Source of the DNA: an uncultured Shimia sp.
GTDB lineage: Bacteria; Pseudomonadota; Alphaproteobacteria; Rhodobacterales; Rhodobacteraceae
Direction of reading: 5' to 3'
Length of the DNA: 64,000 bases
Assembly: GCF_947493595.1 (NCBI RefSeq)
Contig: NZ_CANLRL010000005.1
Coordinates: forward strand, 62,001-126,000
Shown piece after piece: positions 25,422 through 34,911 of this stretch. Both the position numbers and the translations under genes were made by a program. Position 1 is the stretch's first letter, and the number at the start of each line of letters is the position of its first letter. The notes under the pieces were generated by a model that was not told the origin of the DNA, searched no databases, and saw only the letters and a program-made list of their open reading frames with translations.

Positions 25422-27055
25422 GCGATAAGCTTCTCAAAGTTCGAGACCTCAAAATTGGCGCCACAGTTTATCCACCAAGCGAAAAGCCGCATGACATCGA
25501 AATTGTTCATGGCGTGAGTTTTGAGGTTGAGAAAGGCAAAGTGCTGGGCCTCATTGGAGAGTCTGGAGCGGGCAAATCGACCATCGGCCTGGCGTCTATG
25601 GCCTATGGTCGCGGCGGTGTGAAAATCACCGGCGGCGAGGTTTGGGTCAACGGACGAGATATCTTAAAGACGTCAAACTCAGATGTGCGCGCCTTGCGCG
25701 GCGGCGAAGTGACCTATGTAAGCCAGTCTGCAGCAGCCTCCTTTAATCCTGCCAAAAAGATTATGGATCAAGTGACCGAAGCGGCGATCCTACAAGGCAA
25801 ATTTTCCCGCAAAGATGCTGAGCGACGGGCTATTGAGCTGTTCCGGAAACTCGGACTTCCAGACCCGGAGAATATTGGCAATCGCTACCCGCACCAAGTA
25901 TCAGGAGGCCAATTGCAGCGTTGCATGACGGCGCTTGCCCTGTGCCCAGAGCCGGACCTTGTTGTCTTTGACGAACCAACAACCGCCTTGGATGTGACCA
26001 CTCAAATCGATGTCTTGATGGCTATCAAAGAAGCCATTCGCGCCACTGGAGTTGCCGCACTCTATATCACCCATGACCTCGCGGTTGTCGCGCAAGTCAG
26101 CGACGATATCCTTGTGCTGAAGATGGGGGACATGGTCGAGTATGGTCCTGTGGATCAAATCATCAATGCCCCACAAGAAGACTACACCAAGGCCTTGGTC
26201 TCCGTGCGGTCCATCGAACATGAGGAAAAGGCGCCAACACCGGAACCGGTGCTGAAAGTTCAGAACGTCACTGCCCGCTACAAGGGCACGAACTTCGACG
26301 TGCTTAAGAACATAAATGTCGAGCTGCACCCGGGACAAACCCTTGCTGTTGTTGGTGAGAGTGGATCGGGGAAATCCACCTTGGCACGGGTGATCACTGG
26401 ACTGTTGCCGCAGAACAACGGCAGCGTCCATTTTGCCGGGCGCGACCTGAGCAAAGATCTAGCTGGGCGGAAAAAGGAAGATCTGCGCGAGTTGCAGATG
26501 ATCTACCAGATGGCGGATGTGGCGATGAACCCGCGGCAAACTGTGGGCACTATTATCGGCCGCCCGCTAGAGCTTTACTTTGGCCTACGTGGTGCCGAGA
26601 AACGCAAACGCATCATCGAGCTTCTGGATGAAATCGAAATGGGGGAGAGCTTCATAGATCGCTACCCAGCGGAACTGTCCGGTGGTCAGAAACAACGTGT
26701 GTGTATTGCTCGTGCATTGGCTGCAAAGCCAAAATTGATCATCTGTGACGAGGTAACCAGTGCGCTAGACCCACTCGTAGCGGACGGCATTCTCAAACTG
26801 CTTCTGGATCTTCAGAAGATCGAGGACGTCGCCTATCTATTCATCACGCACGACCTGGCCACAGTGAAGGCTATCGCGGACTCGATTGCCGTGATGTATC
26901 AGGGCGAAGTTGTACGATATGGCGGTAAGACAGACGTGCTGTCTCCCCCATTTGACGACTATACGGATCTGCTGCTGAGCTCTGTGCCGGAAATGAAACT
27001 GGGCTGGTTGGAAGACGTCATCTCGAACCGAAAAATGGAAAGCGCAGGCAACTAA
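25418..27055 (+). CDS. ABC transporter ATP-binding protein with two fused ATPase domains
   Basis: A 545-residue protein with both ATPase domains of the second peptide-type importer. Domain 1 has GESGAGKST, VSGGQLQR and DLVVFDEPTTALDV. Domain 2 has GESGSGKST, LSGGQKQR and LIICDEVTSALD. The first signature is slightly altered (QLQR). A strong intrinsic terminator follows at 27080-27106, so this closes the importer operon, and the phosphodiesterase at 27204 must have its own promoter or depend on read-through. Confidence 0.93.
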   Translation: MSDKLLKVRDLKIGATVYPPSEKPHDIEIVHGVSFEVEKGKVLGLIGESGAGKSTIGLASMAYGRGGVKITGGEVWVNGRDILKTSNSDVRALRGGEVTYVSQSAAASFNPAKKIMDQVTEAAILQGKFSRKDAERRAIELFRKLGLPDPENIGNRYPHQVSGGQLQRCMTALALCPEPDLVVFDEPTTALDVTTQIDVLMAIKEAIRATGVAALYITHDLAVVAQVSDDILVLKMGDMVEYGPVDQIINAPQEDYTKALVSVRSIEHEEKAPTPEPVLKVQNVTARYKGTNFDVLKNINVELHPGQTLAVVGESGSGKSTLARVITGLLPQNNGSVHFAGRDLSKDLAGRKKEDLRELQMIYQMADVAMNPRQTVGTIIGRPLELYFGLRGAEKRKRIIELLDEIEMGESFIDRYPAELSGGQKQRVCIARALAAKPKLIICDEVTSALDPLVADGILKLLLDLQKIEDVAYLFITHDLATVKAIADSIAVMYQGEVVRYGGKTDVLSPPFDDYTDLLLSSVPEMKLGWLEDVISNRKMESAGN

Positions 27056-27079
27056 ACCTTTTTGCCTTCAAACAAATTG

Positions 27080-27106
27080 CGGCGCCGGTTAAGGCGCCGT
27101 TTTTTT
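27080..27106 (+). terminator. intrinsic terminator after the second peptide-type ABC operon
   Basis: CGGCGCC pairs with GGCGCCG (7 bp) around GGTTAA, followed by seven T residues. It lies 24 nt after the ATPase stop. Confidence 0.92.
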
Positions 27107-27203
27107 GTCCACAGCTTACAAAAACGAACACTAAGATGTCGGTCTTGAACGTTCTGTCACCATCAGCCGATTTAAAACTCTAGTTATTGAGGAGGATCCC
27201 GGC

Positions 27204-28040
27204 ATGGACAACAAACTGCTATTGATCATTCTGGACGGCGTGCCCTGGCGCAACTGGAGCCGCCTTTTTGGCAATCTGGAAGGCTGGGTTGCGGATGGAA
27301 CTGCTCAGAAATGGAAAATGACCTCCGTGCTGCCGTCCATTTCGGCAAGCTGTTATGCCTCGATCCACACCGGCGTCTCACCGCAACAGCATGGCTGCAC
27401 CGGGAACGGCAATGTATTCCGCATCAAACAACCCGACGTTTTTTCCGAAGTCCGCAAGGCGGGCGGCAAAACCGGAGCCGTTGCGCACTCTTTCTGGTCT
27501 GAGTTCTTCAACCGTCATCCATTCGACTATGTACGTGATATTGAGTACGATGAACCGGAAAGCAAAACCATCAACCACGGGCGCTTTCATTCCATGACCG
27601 GTTATGGCGCAGCTAATCAGATGACGCCGTCTGATGTGGACTTGTTTGCCACGCTCACTAGTCTTTGCCTCAAAAATGGCCTTGATTACGGCATGTTACA
27701 CACCTGCACGCTAGACAGCATGGGACATCGCTTCCAGCATGAAAGCCATGAAATGGATCATGCCTGCTTTGTGATGGACGAGATGTTAGCCCCTTTCATT
27801 CCGCGATGGCGCGAGATGGGATACGAGGTGATTGTCACCGCAGATCATGGACAAGATACACGCGGCCATCATGGCGGCAATGACCCGATGCAACAAGAAT
27901 TTGCACTTTATTATTTCGGCGCGGTGCAAGGGCCTGACAGCGATACGGTTCTCTCACAACTACAACTGGCCCCCACAATTCTTCAGCGGCTGGGTGTTGA
28001 AGTTCCCGACACAATGAAAGCCAAGCCATTCTTTACATGA
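27204..28040 (+). CDS. alkaline-phosphatase-superfamily phosphodiesterase (type I phosphodiesterase/nucleotide pyrophosphatase-like)
   Basis: A 278-residue metal-dependent hydrolase. The first metal Asp lies in IILDGVPWRNW. The nucleophile region is SVLPSISASCYASIHTGVSP followed by QHG, and the C-terminal metal site is VIVTADHGQDTRGHHGG. The family includes nucleotide pyrophosphatases, phosphonoacetate hydrolase and phosphomutases. At 278 residues it is shorter than most and lacks a visible signal peptide, so a cytosolic substrate is likely. GAGGAGGA lies well placed before the ATG. It is convergent with the aminotransferase (7-bp gap). It may process the compound imported by the preceding ABC system; this is inference. 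Confidence 0.85.
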   Translation: MDNKLLLIILDGVPWRNWSRLFGNLEGWVADGTAQKWKMTSVLPSISASCYASIHTGVSPQQHGCTGNGNVFRIKQPDVFSEVRKAGGKTGAVAHSFWSEFFNRHPFDYVRDIEYDEPESKTINHGRFHSMTGYGAANQMTPSDVDLFATLTSLCLKNGLDYGMLHTCTLDSMGHRFQHESHEMDHACFVMDEMLAPFIPRWREMGYEVIVTADHGQDTRGHHGGNDPMQQEFALYYFGAVQGPDSDTVLSQLQLAPTILQRLGVEVPDTMKAKPFFT

Positions 28041-28047
28041 GGGGCGC

Positions 28048-29370
28048 CTACGGCAGGACCTGCTTTAGTGCCCTTTCCAAGGTACCAACGATCAGATCTA
28101 TGTGTGACGCTTCCAGAATGAAGGGCGGTGCAAGCAGGATGTGTGCCCCTCGTTTACCGTCAATTGTGCCGCCCATTGGATAGCATATCAGTCCCGCTTC
28201 AAACGCAGCTGACTTCAAACGCGCGGGGATTTCCAGTGCAGGATCAAACGGCTCTTTAGTGTCACGATCCGTGACAAGCTCCATCCCAAGGAACAGCCCG
28301 CGCCCGCGGATATCGCCAACATTTTGATGCTCACCAAACGCATTGATCAATTCCCGCTTTAGTTGCGCGCCCAACGGTGTAACGCGAGAAACAAGCCCAT
28401 CGTCAATCAATCGACGAACCACAGCCAACGCGGCCGCAGCAGCAGTTGGGTGACCATTGTACGTATGGCCATGTTGAAAAAAACCAGAGCCATCTTTTAT
28501 TGTGTCGAAGATTTCTTTTGTGCACAGCATTGCGCCAATTGGCTGATATCCAGCCCCCAAGCCTTTCGCCACTGCACAGATATCGGGGCTGATGTGCTCT
28601 TGCTCATAGGCGAACAAGGAACCCGTTCGCCCCATGCCGCACATGACCTCGTCAAGAATGAGTAAGACACCATACTTGTCACATATCTGCCGAATGCGCT
28701 TGAAGTAGCCTTCCACAGAAGGTACGGCTCCAGACGTTGCTCCAACAACAGGTTCCGCAACAAACGCAAGCACCTCATCAGCACCAAGTTCTAGGATTTT
28801 GTCTTCCAGTTCCTGTGCAGCCCGCTGACCATAATCGTGACTTGTTTCATCCGATTTTTGATCCCGGTATGCGTAACACGGTGCGATATGGTGCGTTTCC
28901 ATAAGCAAAGGAGAGAACGGTTCTCGGCGCCAGAGATTCCCCCCCGTCGCCAATGCGCCAAGGGTGTTGCCGTGATAACTTTGACGCCGCGCAATCACAT
29001 GCCGACGCTGCGTTTCACCTTTTTCCAGCATGTATTGTCGCGCAAGTTTCAAGGCGCTTTCCATGGCCTCGGATCCACCGGACACCAAATACACCCGATC
29101 CAATTTCCCAGGCGCACTGGCAATGAGCTTGTCTGCGAGGGCCTCGGCAGGTTCTGATGTGAAAAAACCCGTGTGCGCATAGGCCGTTGCGTCAAGCTGG
29201 CTCTTGATCGCCTCAATCACGGCTGGATCGGAGTGCCCGAGGCAGCTCACAGCTGCACCGCCGGAGCCATCAAAGTAGGCTTTGCCATCTGCGTCATAAA
29301 GGAACACCCCCTCACCTCTGGTAACGGTGGGAATGGATTTGCGACAGTGTCGAGGAAATACATGGCTCAT
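28048..29370 (-). CDS. class III pyridoxal-phosphate aminotransferase
   Basis: A 440-residue PLP enzyme of the omega-amino acid/acetylornithine type. Visible motifs are YLVSGGSEAMESALKLARQY (phosphate-binding), RRQSYHGNTLGALATGG, LILDEVMCGMGRTG with the PLP Asp, and AVAKGLGAGYQPIGAM with the Schiff-base Lys. It overlaps the BKACE gene upstream by ATGA, so the two enzymes are made together. That pairing suggests the amino acid becomes a beta-keto acid (or a precursor) that BKACE then cleaves. The exact amino donor cannot be read. Confidence 0.92.
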   Translation of the reverse strand: MSHVFPRHCRKSIPTVTRGEGVFLYDADGKAYFDGSGGAAVSCLGHSDPAVIEAIKSQLDATAYAHTGFFTSEPAEALADKLIASAPGKLDRVYLVSGGSEAMESALKLARQYMLEKGETQRRHVIARRQSYHGNTLGALATGGNLWRREPFSPLLMETHHIAPCYAYRDQKSDETSHDYGQRAAQELEDKILELGADEVLAFVAEPVVGATSGAVPSVEGYFKRIRQICDKYGVLLILDEVMCGMGRTGSLFAYEQEHISPDICAVAKGLGAGYQPIGAMLCTKEIFDTIKDGSGFFQHGHTYNGHPTAAAAALAVVRRLIDDGLVSRVTPLGAQLKRELINAFGEHQNVGDIRGRGLFLGMELVTDRDTKEPFDPALEIPARLKSAAFEAGLICYPMGGTIDGKRGAHILLAPPFILEASHIDLIVGTLERALKQVLP

Positions 29371-30197
29371 GAAACGTGCACCTTTTTACACAATGGACGG
29401 CCCAACCGCATGGCATGCTGCACCACAAGGGACACACTTTCCGTGTTGTCACGGAGCAGCGTGCCGTTTTCTCTGTAGAGATTGTTCTCAAATCCGACCC
29501 GCACATGGCCGTTCATGCGCAGAACAGCGCGCATAACCTGCTGTTCGGTCGGCCCGAACGCGCAGACAGTCCAGGACGACATTTCCCCGTTGAGCGCTGC
29601 CAGCATGTGGGGAAGTGTTTGGATCTGAGCGGAGTTTGGTGAAGCGTATTGACCCAAAACAAGCAACACATCTTGTTGCGTTGGTTCAATGAAACCTTCA
29701 GCCAACCAAGCCCTATACGTGAAAATGTCGTTTTGATCGTAGAGGATGTGCTGAATGTGCGTGCCACCATCATGGGCGAATCTGTAGACATAGCGCGCAA
29801 TGTCCACGTCACGGGCCATTTCTCGTACTGAAACGCTTGCTGCGGTCGGAGCAAGCTGTTTAAGGGTCTCGAATTGCGCACCAACACTGTAAATGCCGGC
29901 CGCTTCCGTGGTGATTTGTATCCGGAAATCTGGAGCCGTCTCAGACACTGCGGACATGGCCTCGCGATATAGCCCTGGATCAAGTGAGTGTTTTCCGCCT
30001 GCGTTGCGAACGTGCAGGTGTAGTTCATGCGCTCCAGCGTCGGCGCATTTTCGCGCGGCGGCCGCTATATCATCGATGGTTGTTGGCAGCTCCGGATGGT
30101 CACGTGTTGTTTTACGTGCCCCATTCGGGGCAACGGTAACCTTTAGAGGCTGCAAATCCTCAGGTTTCTGATCTGACGTGATGCTGTCTTTGGGCAT
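29367..30197 (-). CDS. beta-keto acid cleavage enzyme (BKACE; 3-keto-5-aminohexanoate cleavage family)
   Basis: A 276-residue TIM-barrel enzyme. Family members condense a beta-keto acid with acetyl-CoA and give acetoacetate plus a new acyl-CoA, using a zinc ion. The N-terminal VTVAPNGAR, the zinc-type motif HELHLHVRN (about residues 55-63), and the GTHIQHILYDQNDIF and VRVGFENNLYRENGTL regions are visible. Substrate range in this family differs widely and is set by a few pocket residues that cannot be assigned here. It is first in a two-gene minus-strand unit with the aminotransferase, divergent from the RpiR regulator. Confidence 0.9.
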   Translation of the reverse strand: MPKDSITSDQKPEDLQPLKVTVAPNGARKTTRDHPELPTTIDDIAAAARKCADAGAHELHLHVRNAGGKHSLDPGLYREAMSAVSETAPDFRIQITTEAAGIYSVGAQFETLKQLAPTAASVSVREMARDVDIARYVYRFAHDGGTHIQHILYDQNDIFTYRAWLAEGFIEPTQQDVLLVLGQYASPNSAQIQTLPHMLAALNGEMSSWTVCAFGPTEQQVMRAVLRMNGHVRVGFENNLYRENGTLLRDNTESVSLVVQHAMRLGRPLCKKVHVS

Positions 30198-30198
30198 C

Positions 30199-30252
30199 TG
30201 TGAAACTTTCTAGATAGGACGACCACTGAGCTTGACGTGAAACAAGTGTTTC
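30199..30252. promoter_or_regulatory. candidate RpiR operators in the BKACE/rpiR divergent gap
   Basis: Two symmetrical sites lie between the divergent genes: GTGAAACTTTC (30200-30210) and GAAAC-AAGT-GTTTC (30239-30252). The shared GAAAC/GTTTC half-sites also resemble TGAAATTTCA at 31186-31195, upstream of the TRAP operon. RpiR proteins commonly bind GAAA/TTTC-type palindromes, so these are candidate operators for the adjacent regulator. Confidence 0.5.
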
Positions 30253-30306
30253 GATTCTTGACCCGAGCTAAAACATCTGGATAAATCCTGTCAAGTGGAG
30301 GGATTC

Positions 30307-31173
30307 GTGAACAGATCAAACCGTCTTCAAGAGCGGGTTGCAGAGCATTATGCCGACCTGAGTGTTAAGCTCCGGGCGGCGGCTGACTTTGTTTTGGCAA
30401 ACGAAATGGATGTGGCGGCGCGATCCTTGCGCGCGATTTCCGCCGCGAGCGGTGTGTCGCCTGCTACGTTGTCAAGATTGGCGCGTGCGTTAGGCTTTGA
30501 ATCCTATGAAGAACTTCGCGAGCTTTGCCGTGTGTCTGTTGGCGGGCGTGCCCATTCGTTTTCCGAACGTGCACGAAACCTGCAGGATGGCTTGGACGCG
30601 GAGTCTTCCGTTTTTGAGCGGCAAGCATCGGCGTGTATTTCCAACATCACCAAACTTGTTGATACGCTAGACAATGACCGGACTCAAAATGCAGTGAACG
30701 CCTTGGCGGAGGCCAAATCTGTGGTGCTTTTTGGCGCTTTTGGCTCAACTGGAATCGTTGAGTACATGGCGTATTTGGCCAACTATTTTTCCACCACATG
30801 GACATTGGCGGGACGTATGGGGGCCTCTCTCGGGGCCTCTCTCGCGGCGATGGGACCAGAAGATGTTCTGCTGGTGGTCACCAAGTCGCCTTATGCTGCG
30901 CGGGCTGTGCGGGCTGTCGAAGTGGCGCAGCAAATTGGGGCAAAAACCATCGTAATTAGCGACAGCCACGCCTGTCCGGCGATCAAATTCGCAACTTTTC
31001 CCTTTATTGTTCCGTCAGATAGTCCACAATTCTTCTCGTCGTATGCCGCGACTCTGACACTGATGGAGTCGATGGTCGCCATGTTAGTGGCCCAATCTGG
31101 CGAAAGCTCAAGTGAGCGCATCCGTGAGGTTGAGCGGCACAACCAATGCCTGGGTGATTTCTGGGTGGACTAG
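30307..31173 (+). CDS. MurR/RpiR-family transcriptional regulator
   Basis: A 288-residue regulator. The N-terminal HTH (about 1-75) reads [20 protein letters not shown], then [20 protein letters not shown]. The C-terminal SIS sugar-phosphate-type domain (about 115-260) has [19 protein letters not shown] and [20 protein letters not shown]. The GTG at 30307 is preferred over GTG 30295 because GGAGGG (30297-30302) sits 4-9 nt upstream of it. It is divergent from the BKACE/aminotransferase pair and just upstream of the TRAP genes, so it probably controls both. The effector would be a metabolite seen by the SIS domain. Confidence 0.92.
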   Translation: MNRSNRLQERVAEHYADLSVKLRAAADFVLANEMDVAARSLRAISAASGVSPATLSRLARALGFESYEELRELCRVSVGGRAHSFSERARNLQDGLDAESSVFERQASACISNITKLVDTLDNDRTQNAVNALAEAKSVVLFGAFGSTGIVEYMAYLANYFSTTWTLAGRMGASLGASLAAMGPEDVLLVVTKSPYAARAVRAVEVAQQIGAKTIVISDSHACPAIKFATFPFIVPSDSPQFFSSYAATLTLMESMVAMLVAQSGESSSERIREVERHNQCLGDFWVD

Positions 31174-31185
31174 AGACAAAAAGAC

Positions 31186-31195
31186 TGAAATTTCA
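31186..31195. promoter_or_regulatory. TGAAATTTCA palindrome upstream of the TAXI TRAP operon
   Basis: A perfect 10-bp palindrome in the 49-bp gap between the RpiR gene and the TAXI binding-protein gene. It shares GAAA/TTTC half-sites with the sites at 30199-30252. Confidence 0.4.
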
Positions 31196-31222
31196 AAACT
31201 ATCATCAACTAGGGAGCCTAAG

Positions 31223-32185
31223 ATGATTTCGAAACTGAAACTGGCCGGAGCGGCCATTGTTGCCTCCATGGGCATTTCCGCGGGCGCTTCCGCACAGGAG
31301 TTTATCTCCATCGGTACCGGTGGTGTGACCGGCGTTTATTACCCAACCGGTGGTGCGATCTGCCGTCTGGTCAATAAAGGCCGCAAAGAGCACGGCATCC
31401 GCTGTGCTGTGGAATCCACGGGCGGTTCCGTTTACAACATCAACACCATCAAAGCGGGTGAGCTGGAGTTTGGCGTTGCGCAGTCCGACTGGCAATACCA
31501 CGCCTACAACGGCACCTCCAAATTTGCCGACAACCCATTCCCAGATGTGCGCGCGGTATTCTCTGTGCACCCAGAGCCGTTCACTGTGATCGCACGTTCT
31601 GATGCAGGTGTTTCCAGCTTTGCGGACCTCAAAGGCAAGCGTGTAAACGTCGGCAACCCAGGTTCCGGTCAGCGCGCCACCATGGAAGTGGTGATGGACG
31701 CTTATGGCATTGGCATGGACGACTTTGCTCTGGCGACAGAGTACAAAGGTTCCGAGATGGCCAAGCAGCTGTGTGACGGCAACATCGACGCGATGATCTA
31801 CACCATCGGTCACCCTGCCGCGGCGATCAAAGAAGCCACCACCACATGTGACGCAACCCTGGTGAGCGTCACCGGTCCTGAAGTTGAGAAACTGGTTGCT
31901 GACAACCCGTTCTACCGTGTCGCAACCATCCCTGGTGGCATGTACAAAGGCACTGACGGCGACACCACCACATTCGGTGTAGGCGCAACTTTTGTCACAA
32001 GCGCAACCATCCCTGACGAAGTTGTCTACGTTGTAGCAAAATCCGTGATGGAAAACGTCGAGGACTTCCGCAAACTGCACCCTGCGTTTGCAAACCTGGA
32101 TCCAGCCGAGATGGTCAAAGACGGCCTCAGCGCGCCGCTGCACCCTGGTGCGGAAAAGGCCTACATGGAGCTGGGCCTGAAGTAA
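31223..32185 (+). CDS. TAXI-family TRAP transporter solute-binding protein
   Basis: A 320-residue periplasmic binding protein. A Sec signal peptide is clear (about 1-24, ending SAGASAQ). The TAXI core opens with [20 protein letters not shown] and has [12 protein letters not shown] and [28 protein letters not shown] proteins are known to bind small carboxylates or amino acids such as glutamate; the ligand here is open. GGGAGCC lies upstream of the ATG at 31223. A 13-bp hairpin follows, before the membrane component. Confidence 0.95.
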   Translation: MISKLKLAGAAIVASMGISAGASAQEFISIGTGGVTGVYYPTGGAICRLVNKGRKEHGIRCAVESTGGSVYNINTIKAGELEFGVAQSDWQYHAYNGTSKFADNPFPDVRAVFSVHPEPFTVIARSDAGVSSFADLKGKRVNVGNPGSGQRATMEVVMDAYGIGMDDFALATEYKGSEMAKQLCDGNIDAMIYTIGHPAAAIKEATTTCDATLVSVTGPEVEKLVADNPFYRVATIPGGMYKGTDGDTTTFGVGATFVTSATIPDEVVYVVAKSVMENVEDFRKLHPAFANLDPAEMVKDGLSAPLHPGAEKAYMELGLK

Positions 32186-32209
32186 GTTCAGCCTGAGTTA
32201 TAAATTAAG

Positions 32210-32240
32210 GAAGCGCCCCGAAGAGTATTCGGGGCGCTTC
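32210..32240 (+). promoter_or_regulatory. strong intercistronic hairpin between TAXI SBP and TRAP permease
   Basis: GAAGCGCCCCGAA pairs perfectly with TTCGGGGCGCTTC (13 bp) around GAGTA. No T-run follows, so it should act as an mRNA end protector or partial attenuator and keep the binding protein in excess. Confidence 0.75.
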
Positions 32241-32266
32241 TCACAAGGGGTTCAACGGGGAATATT

Positions 32267-34900
32267 ATGGCTCATGATCATCAGAATGATGGCACTGCCA
32301 AAGCCGACGCGCTTGTTGCGGAAGTTGATACTGGCGCACGCAACGCCGAAGGTTTTCAAGGTCAATTAATCATCGCGATCTGCATCGTCTGGTCGCTTTT
32401 CCAACTTTACATCGCATCAAAACTTCCAGGTGTTCTGGCACAATCAACGGGTTTTTCCGGGTTTGCCAACATTGTTGGACAAGCGCGATACATCCACCTC
32501 GCATTTGCGATTGCACTGGCAATACTTGCCTTCCCAATGTTCAAATCCTCGCCGCGCGACCGCATTCCGCTCTATGACTGGGCGTTGATTGCGCTTGGTG
32601 TTGGCGCCTGTTTGTACCTTGTTGTTTTCCGCTATCAAATTGCCGATCGTCCGGGGCTTTGGACCACCACCGATATCACCATGTCTGCGATTGGCATGAT
32701 GGTTCTATTGATTTGCGTTTACCGTTCGCTGGGCCTTCCCCTTGTGATCATTGCGGGATCCTTTGTGCTCTTTGCCTTCTTTGGTGGCAATTCTGAATGG
32801 GTCCGCGACATTACAAACTACGGTGGCGCGTCGCTTTCCAAGGCCCTTGGCCACTACTGGATGCAGACCGAAGGCGTGTTTGGCGTGGCTCTTGGCGTGT
32901 CGACTTCGATGATCTTCCTGTTTGTTTTGTTTGGCGCTCTGCTGGATCGCGCAGGTGGCGGCAACTGGTTCATCAAAGTTGCGATTGCCTTGCTGGGTGC
33001 ACTGCGTGGCGGCCCGGCGAAGGCCTCGGTTCTCAGCTCGATGATGACCGGCATGATTTCCGGCAGCTCGATTGCCAACACTGTGACCACCGGTACCTTC
33101 ACAATTCCCCTGATGAAGCGCATTGGCTTTCCGGCTGAAAAGGCTGGCGCGGTTGAGGTTGCTTCCTCCACCAACGGTCAGTTGACCCCACCTGTGATGG
33201 GGGCTGCGGCCTTCCTGATGGTGGAATACGTAAATATTCCATACATCGATGTGGTCAAACACGCCTTCCTACCAGCCGTCATTTCCTACATCGCTCTGTT
33301 GTACATTGTGCATCTCGAAGCATTGAAGATGGAAATGAAAGGCCTCAAGAAAGCAGGGCGCCATATTGGTCCGGTCATGATCATGGTGCTTTTCCTAACC
33401 GGCTTCTTGGGACTGGCAGCAATCACCTTCCTGATGATTGGTATTCGCAGCCTGCTGGACCCAATGATGGGAGATAGCATCTACGCGGCGATTGTGCTGT
33501 TGGCGATCATGTACATCGCGCTGCTCTACCTGGCGTCTAAGTACCCGGATGTTGCCATGGACGACCCTAACGCACCACTTGAAGCGCCCCGTCTGACACC
33601 AACCCTTTTGGGCGGCGCCTACTATTCCTTACCGATATTTATTCTGGTTTGGAACCTGATGGTGAAAACCGAAAACCTTGATCGCCTATCGCCCGCGCTT
33701 TCGGCCTTCTGGGCCACAATCTTTATGATCATCGTTGCGCTGACACACCGTCCCATCAAAGCGTTTTTCCGAGGTGAAACAGCTCTGAACGCCGCGTTCT
33801 CCACGGGGTGGGCAGACTTTGTGCAGGGTTTGATTATGGGCGCGCGCAATATGATTGGTATTGGTGTGGCTACAGGTGCCGCCGGTATCATTGTGGGCAC
33901 TATCAGCCTCACAGGTGCGCACCAAGTGATTGGTCAGGTCATCGAAGTTATCTCCGGTGGCAACCTGATTATCTTGCTGGTTCTGGTCGCAATCCTGTCC
34001 CTGATTCTCGGTATGGGCCTGCCTACCACTGCCAACTACATCGTTGTGAGCTCACTCATGGCGCCTGTGATTGTCAGCGTGGGCGCGCAAGCGGGCCTCG
34101 TGGTGCCGCTGATTGCAGTGCACATGTTTGTGTTCTACTTCGGCATTCTCGCGGACGACACGCCTCCAGTGGGCTTGGCGGCCTATGCGGCAGCGGCAAT
34201 CTCTCGAGGCGACCCGATCAAGACTGGTATTCAAGGTTTTGCTTACGACATCCGTACCGCGCTGTTGCCGTTCATGTTCATCTTTAACACCGATCTACTT
34301 CTGATTGACGTTGGTCTGGGTAAGGCGATTTTGGTCTTCTTCATCAGCTTGATTGCGATGTTGATATTTGCGGCGGCAACGCAGGGGTACTTCATCGCAA
34401 AATCCAAGCGTTGGGAAAGCGCCGCACTGCTCTTCATCGCCTTCATGCTGTTCCGTCCAGATTTCTTCCTGGACATGGTGACTGAGAAGTATCAGAGCGT
34501 GACCGGTCCAGCAGCGGTGCAGCTTGTTGGCGAACAGCCAGAAGGCAGCTTGATCCGCTTCAAAGTCGAGGGACCTGACTTTGATACCGGAGACAACCGC
34601 GCAACCACTATCACCATGGTGTATCCAGGCGGTGAGCCTGGGGCCGCAATGGCGGACAATGGTTTGTCGGTTCTTGAAGAAGACGGGAAACTGCTTCTGG
34701 AAGAACCTTTCCCGGGCACACCGTACTTCGGTTCACTTGGCACTGAGTATGACTACTACGGAGACAATCCTGTGGTGATTTCGCAAGTCGAGGTCGAAAA
34801 CGAGCGGATGCCTAAAGAACTCTTCTTCATTCCGGCGCTGTTGCTACTTGCTGGCTTAATGCTCATCCAACGGCCTCGCGCCACGCAGCCTGCGTTTTAG
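32267..34900 (+). CDS. TRAP transporter fused permease (TAXI type, 4TM/12TM)
   Basis: An 877-residue membrane protein joining the small (DctQ-like) and large (DctM-like) TRAP subunits. Many hydrophobic segments are visible from about residue 30 to 730. The DctM core shows MMTGMISGSSIANTVTTGTF, SSTNGQLTPPVMGAAAFLM, LILGMGLPTTANYIVVSSLM and ILADDTPPVGLAAYAAAAI. The C-terminal 150 residues form a soluble domain (DUF3394-type) followed by a last membrane helix. Uptake would be driven by a sodium or proton gradient. Confidence 0.94.
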   Translation: MAHDHQNDGTAKADALVAEVDTGARNAEGFQGQLIIAICIVWSLFQLYIASKLPGVLAQSTGFSGFANIVGQARYIHLAFAIALAILAFPMFKSSPRDRIPLYDWALIALGVGACLYLVVFRYQIADRPGLWTTTDITMSAIGMMVLLICVYRSLGLPLVIIAGSFVLFAFFGGNSEWVRDITNYGGASLSKALGHYWMQTEGVFGVALGVSTSMIFLFVLFGALLDRAGGGNWFIKVAIALLGALRGGPAKASVLSSMMTGMISGSSIANTVTTGTFTIPLMKRIGFPAEKAGAVEVASSTNGQLTPPVMGAAAFLMVEYVNIPYIDVVKHAFLPAVISYIALLYIVHLEALKMEMKGLKKAGRHIGPVMIMVLFLTGFLGLAAITFLMIGIRSLLDPMMGDSIYAAIVLLAIMYIALLYLASKYPDVAMDDPNAPLEAPRLTPTLLGGAYYSLPIFILVWNLMVKTENLDRLSPALSAFWATIFMIIVALTHRPIKAFFRGETALNAAFSTGWADFVQGLIMGARNMIGIGVATGAAGIIVGTISLTGAHQVIGQVIEVISGGNLIILLVLVAILSLILGMGLPTTANYIVVSSLMAPVIVSVGAQAGLVVPLIAVHMFVFYFGILADDTPPVGLAAYAAAAISRGDPIKTGIQGFAYDIRTALLPFMFIFNTDLLLIDVGLGKAILVFFISLIAMLIFAAATQGYFIAKSKRWESAALLFIAFMLFRPDFFLDMVTEKYQSVTGPAAVQLVGEQPEGSLIRFKVEGPDFDTGDNRATTITMVYPGGEPGAAMADNGLSVLEEDGKLLLEEPFPGTPYFGSLGTEYDYYGDNPVVISQVEVENERMPKELFFIPALLLLAGLMLIQRPRATQPAF

Positions 34901-34911
34901 GGAGAAATGTT

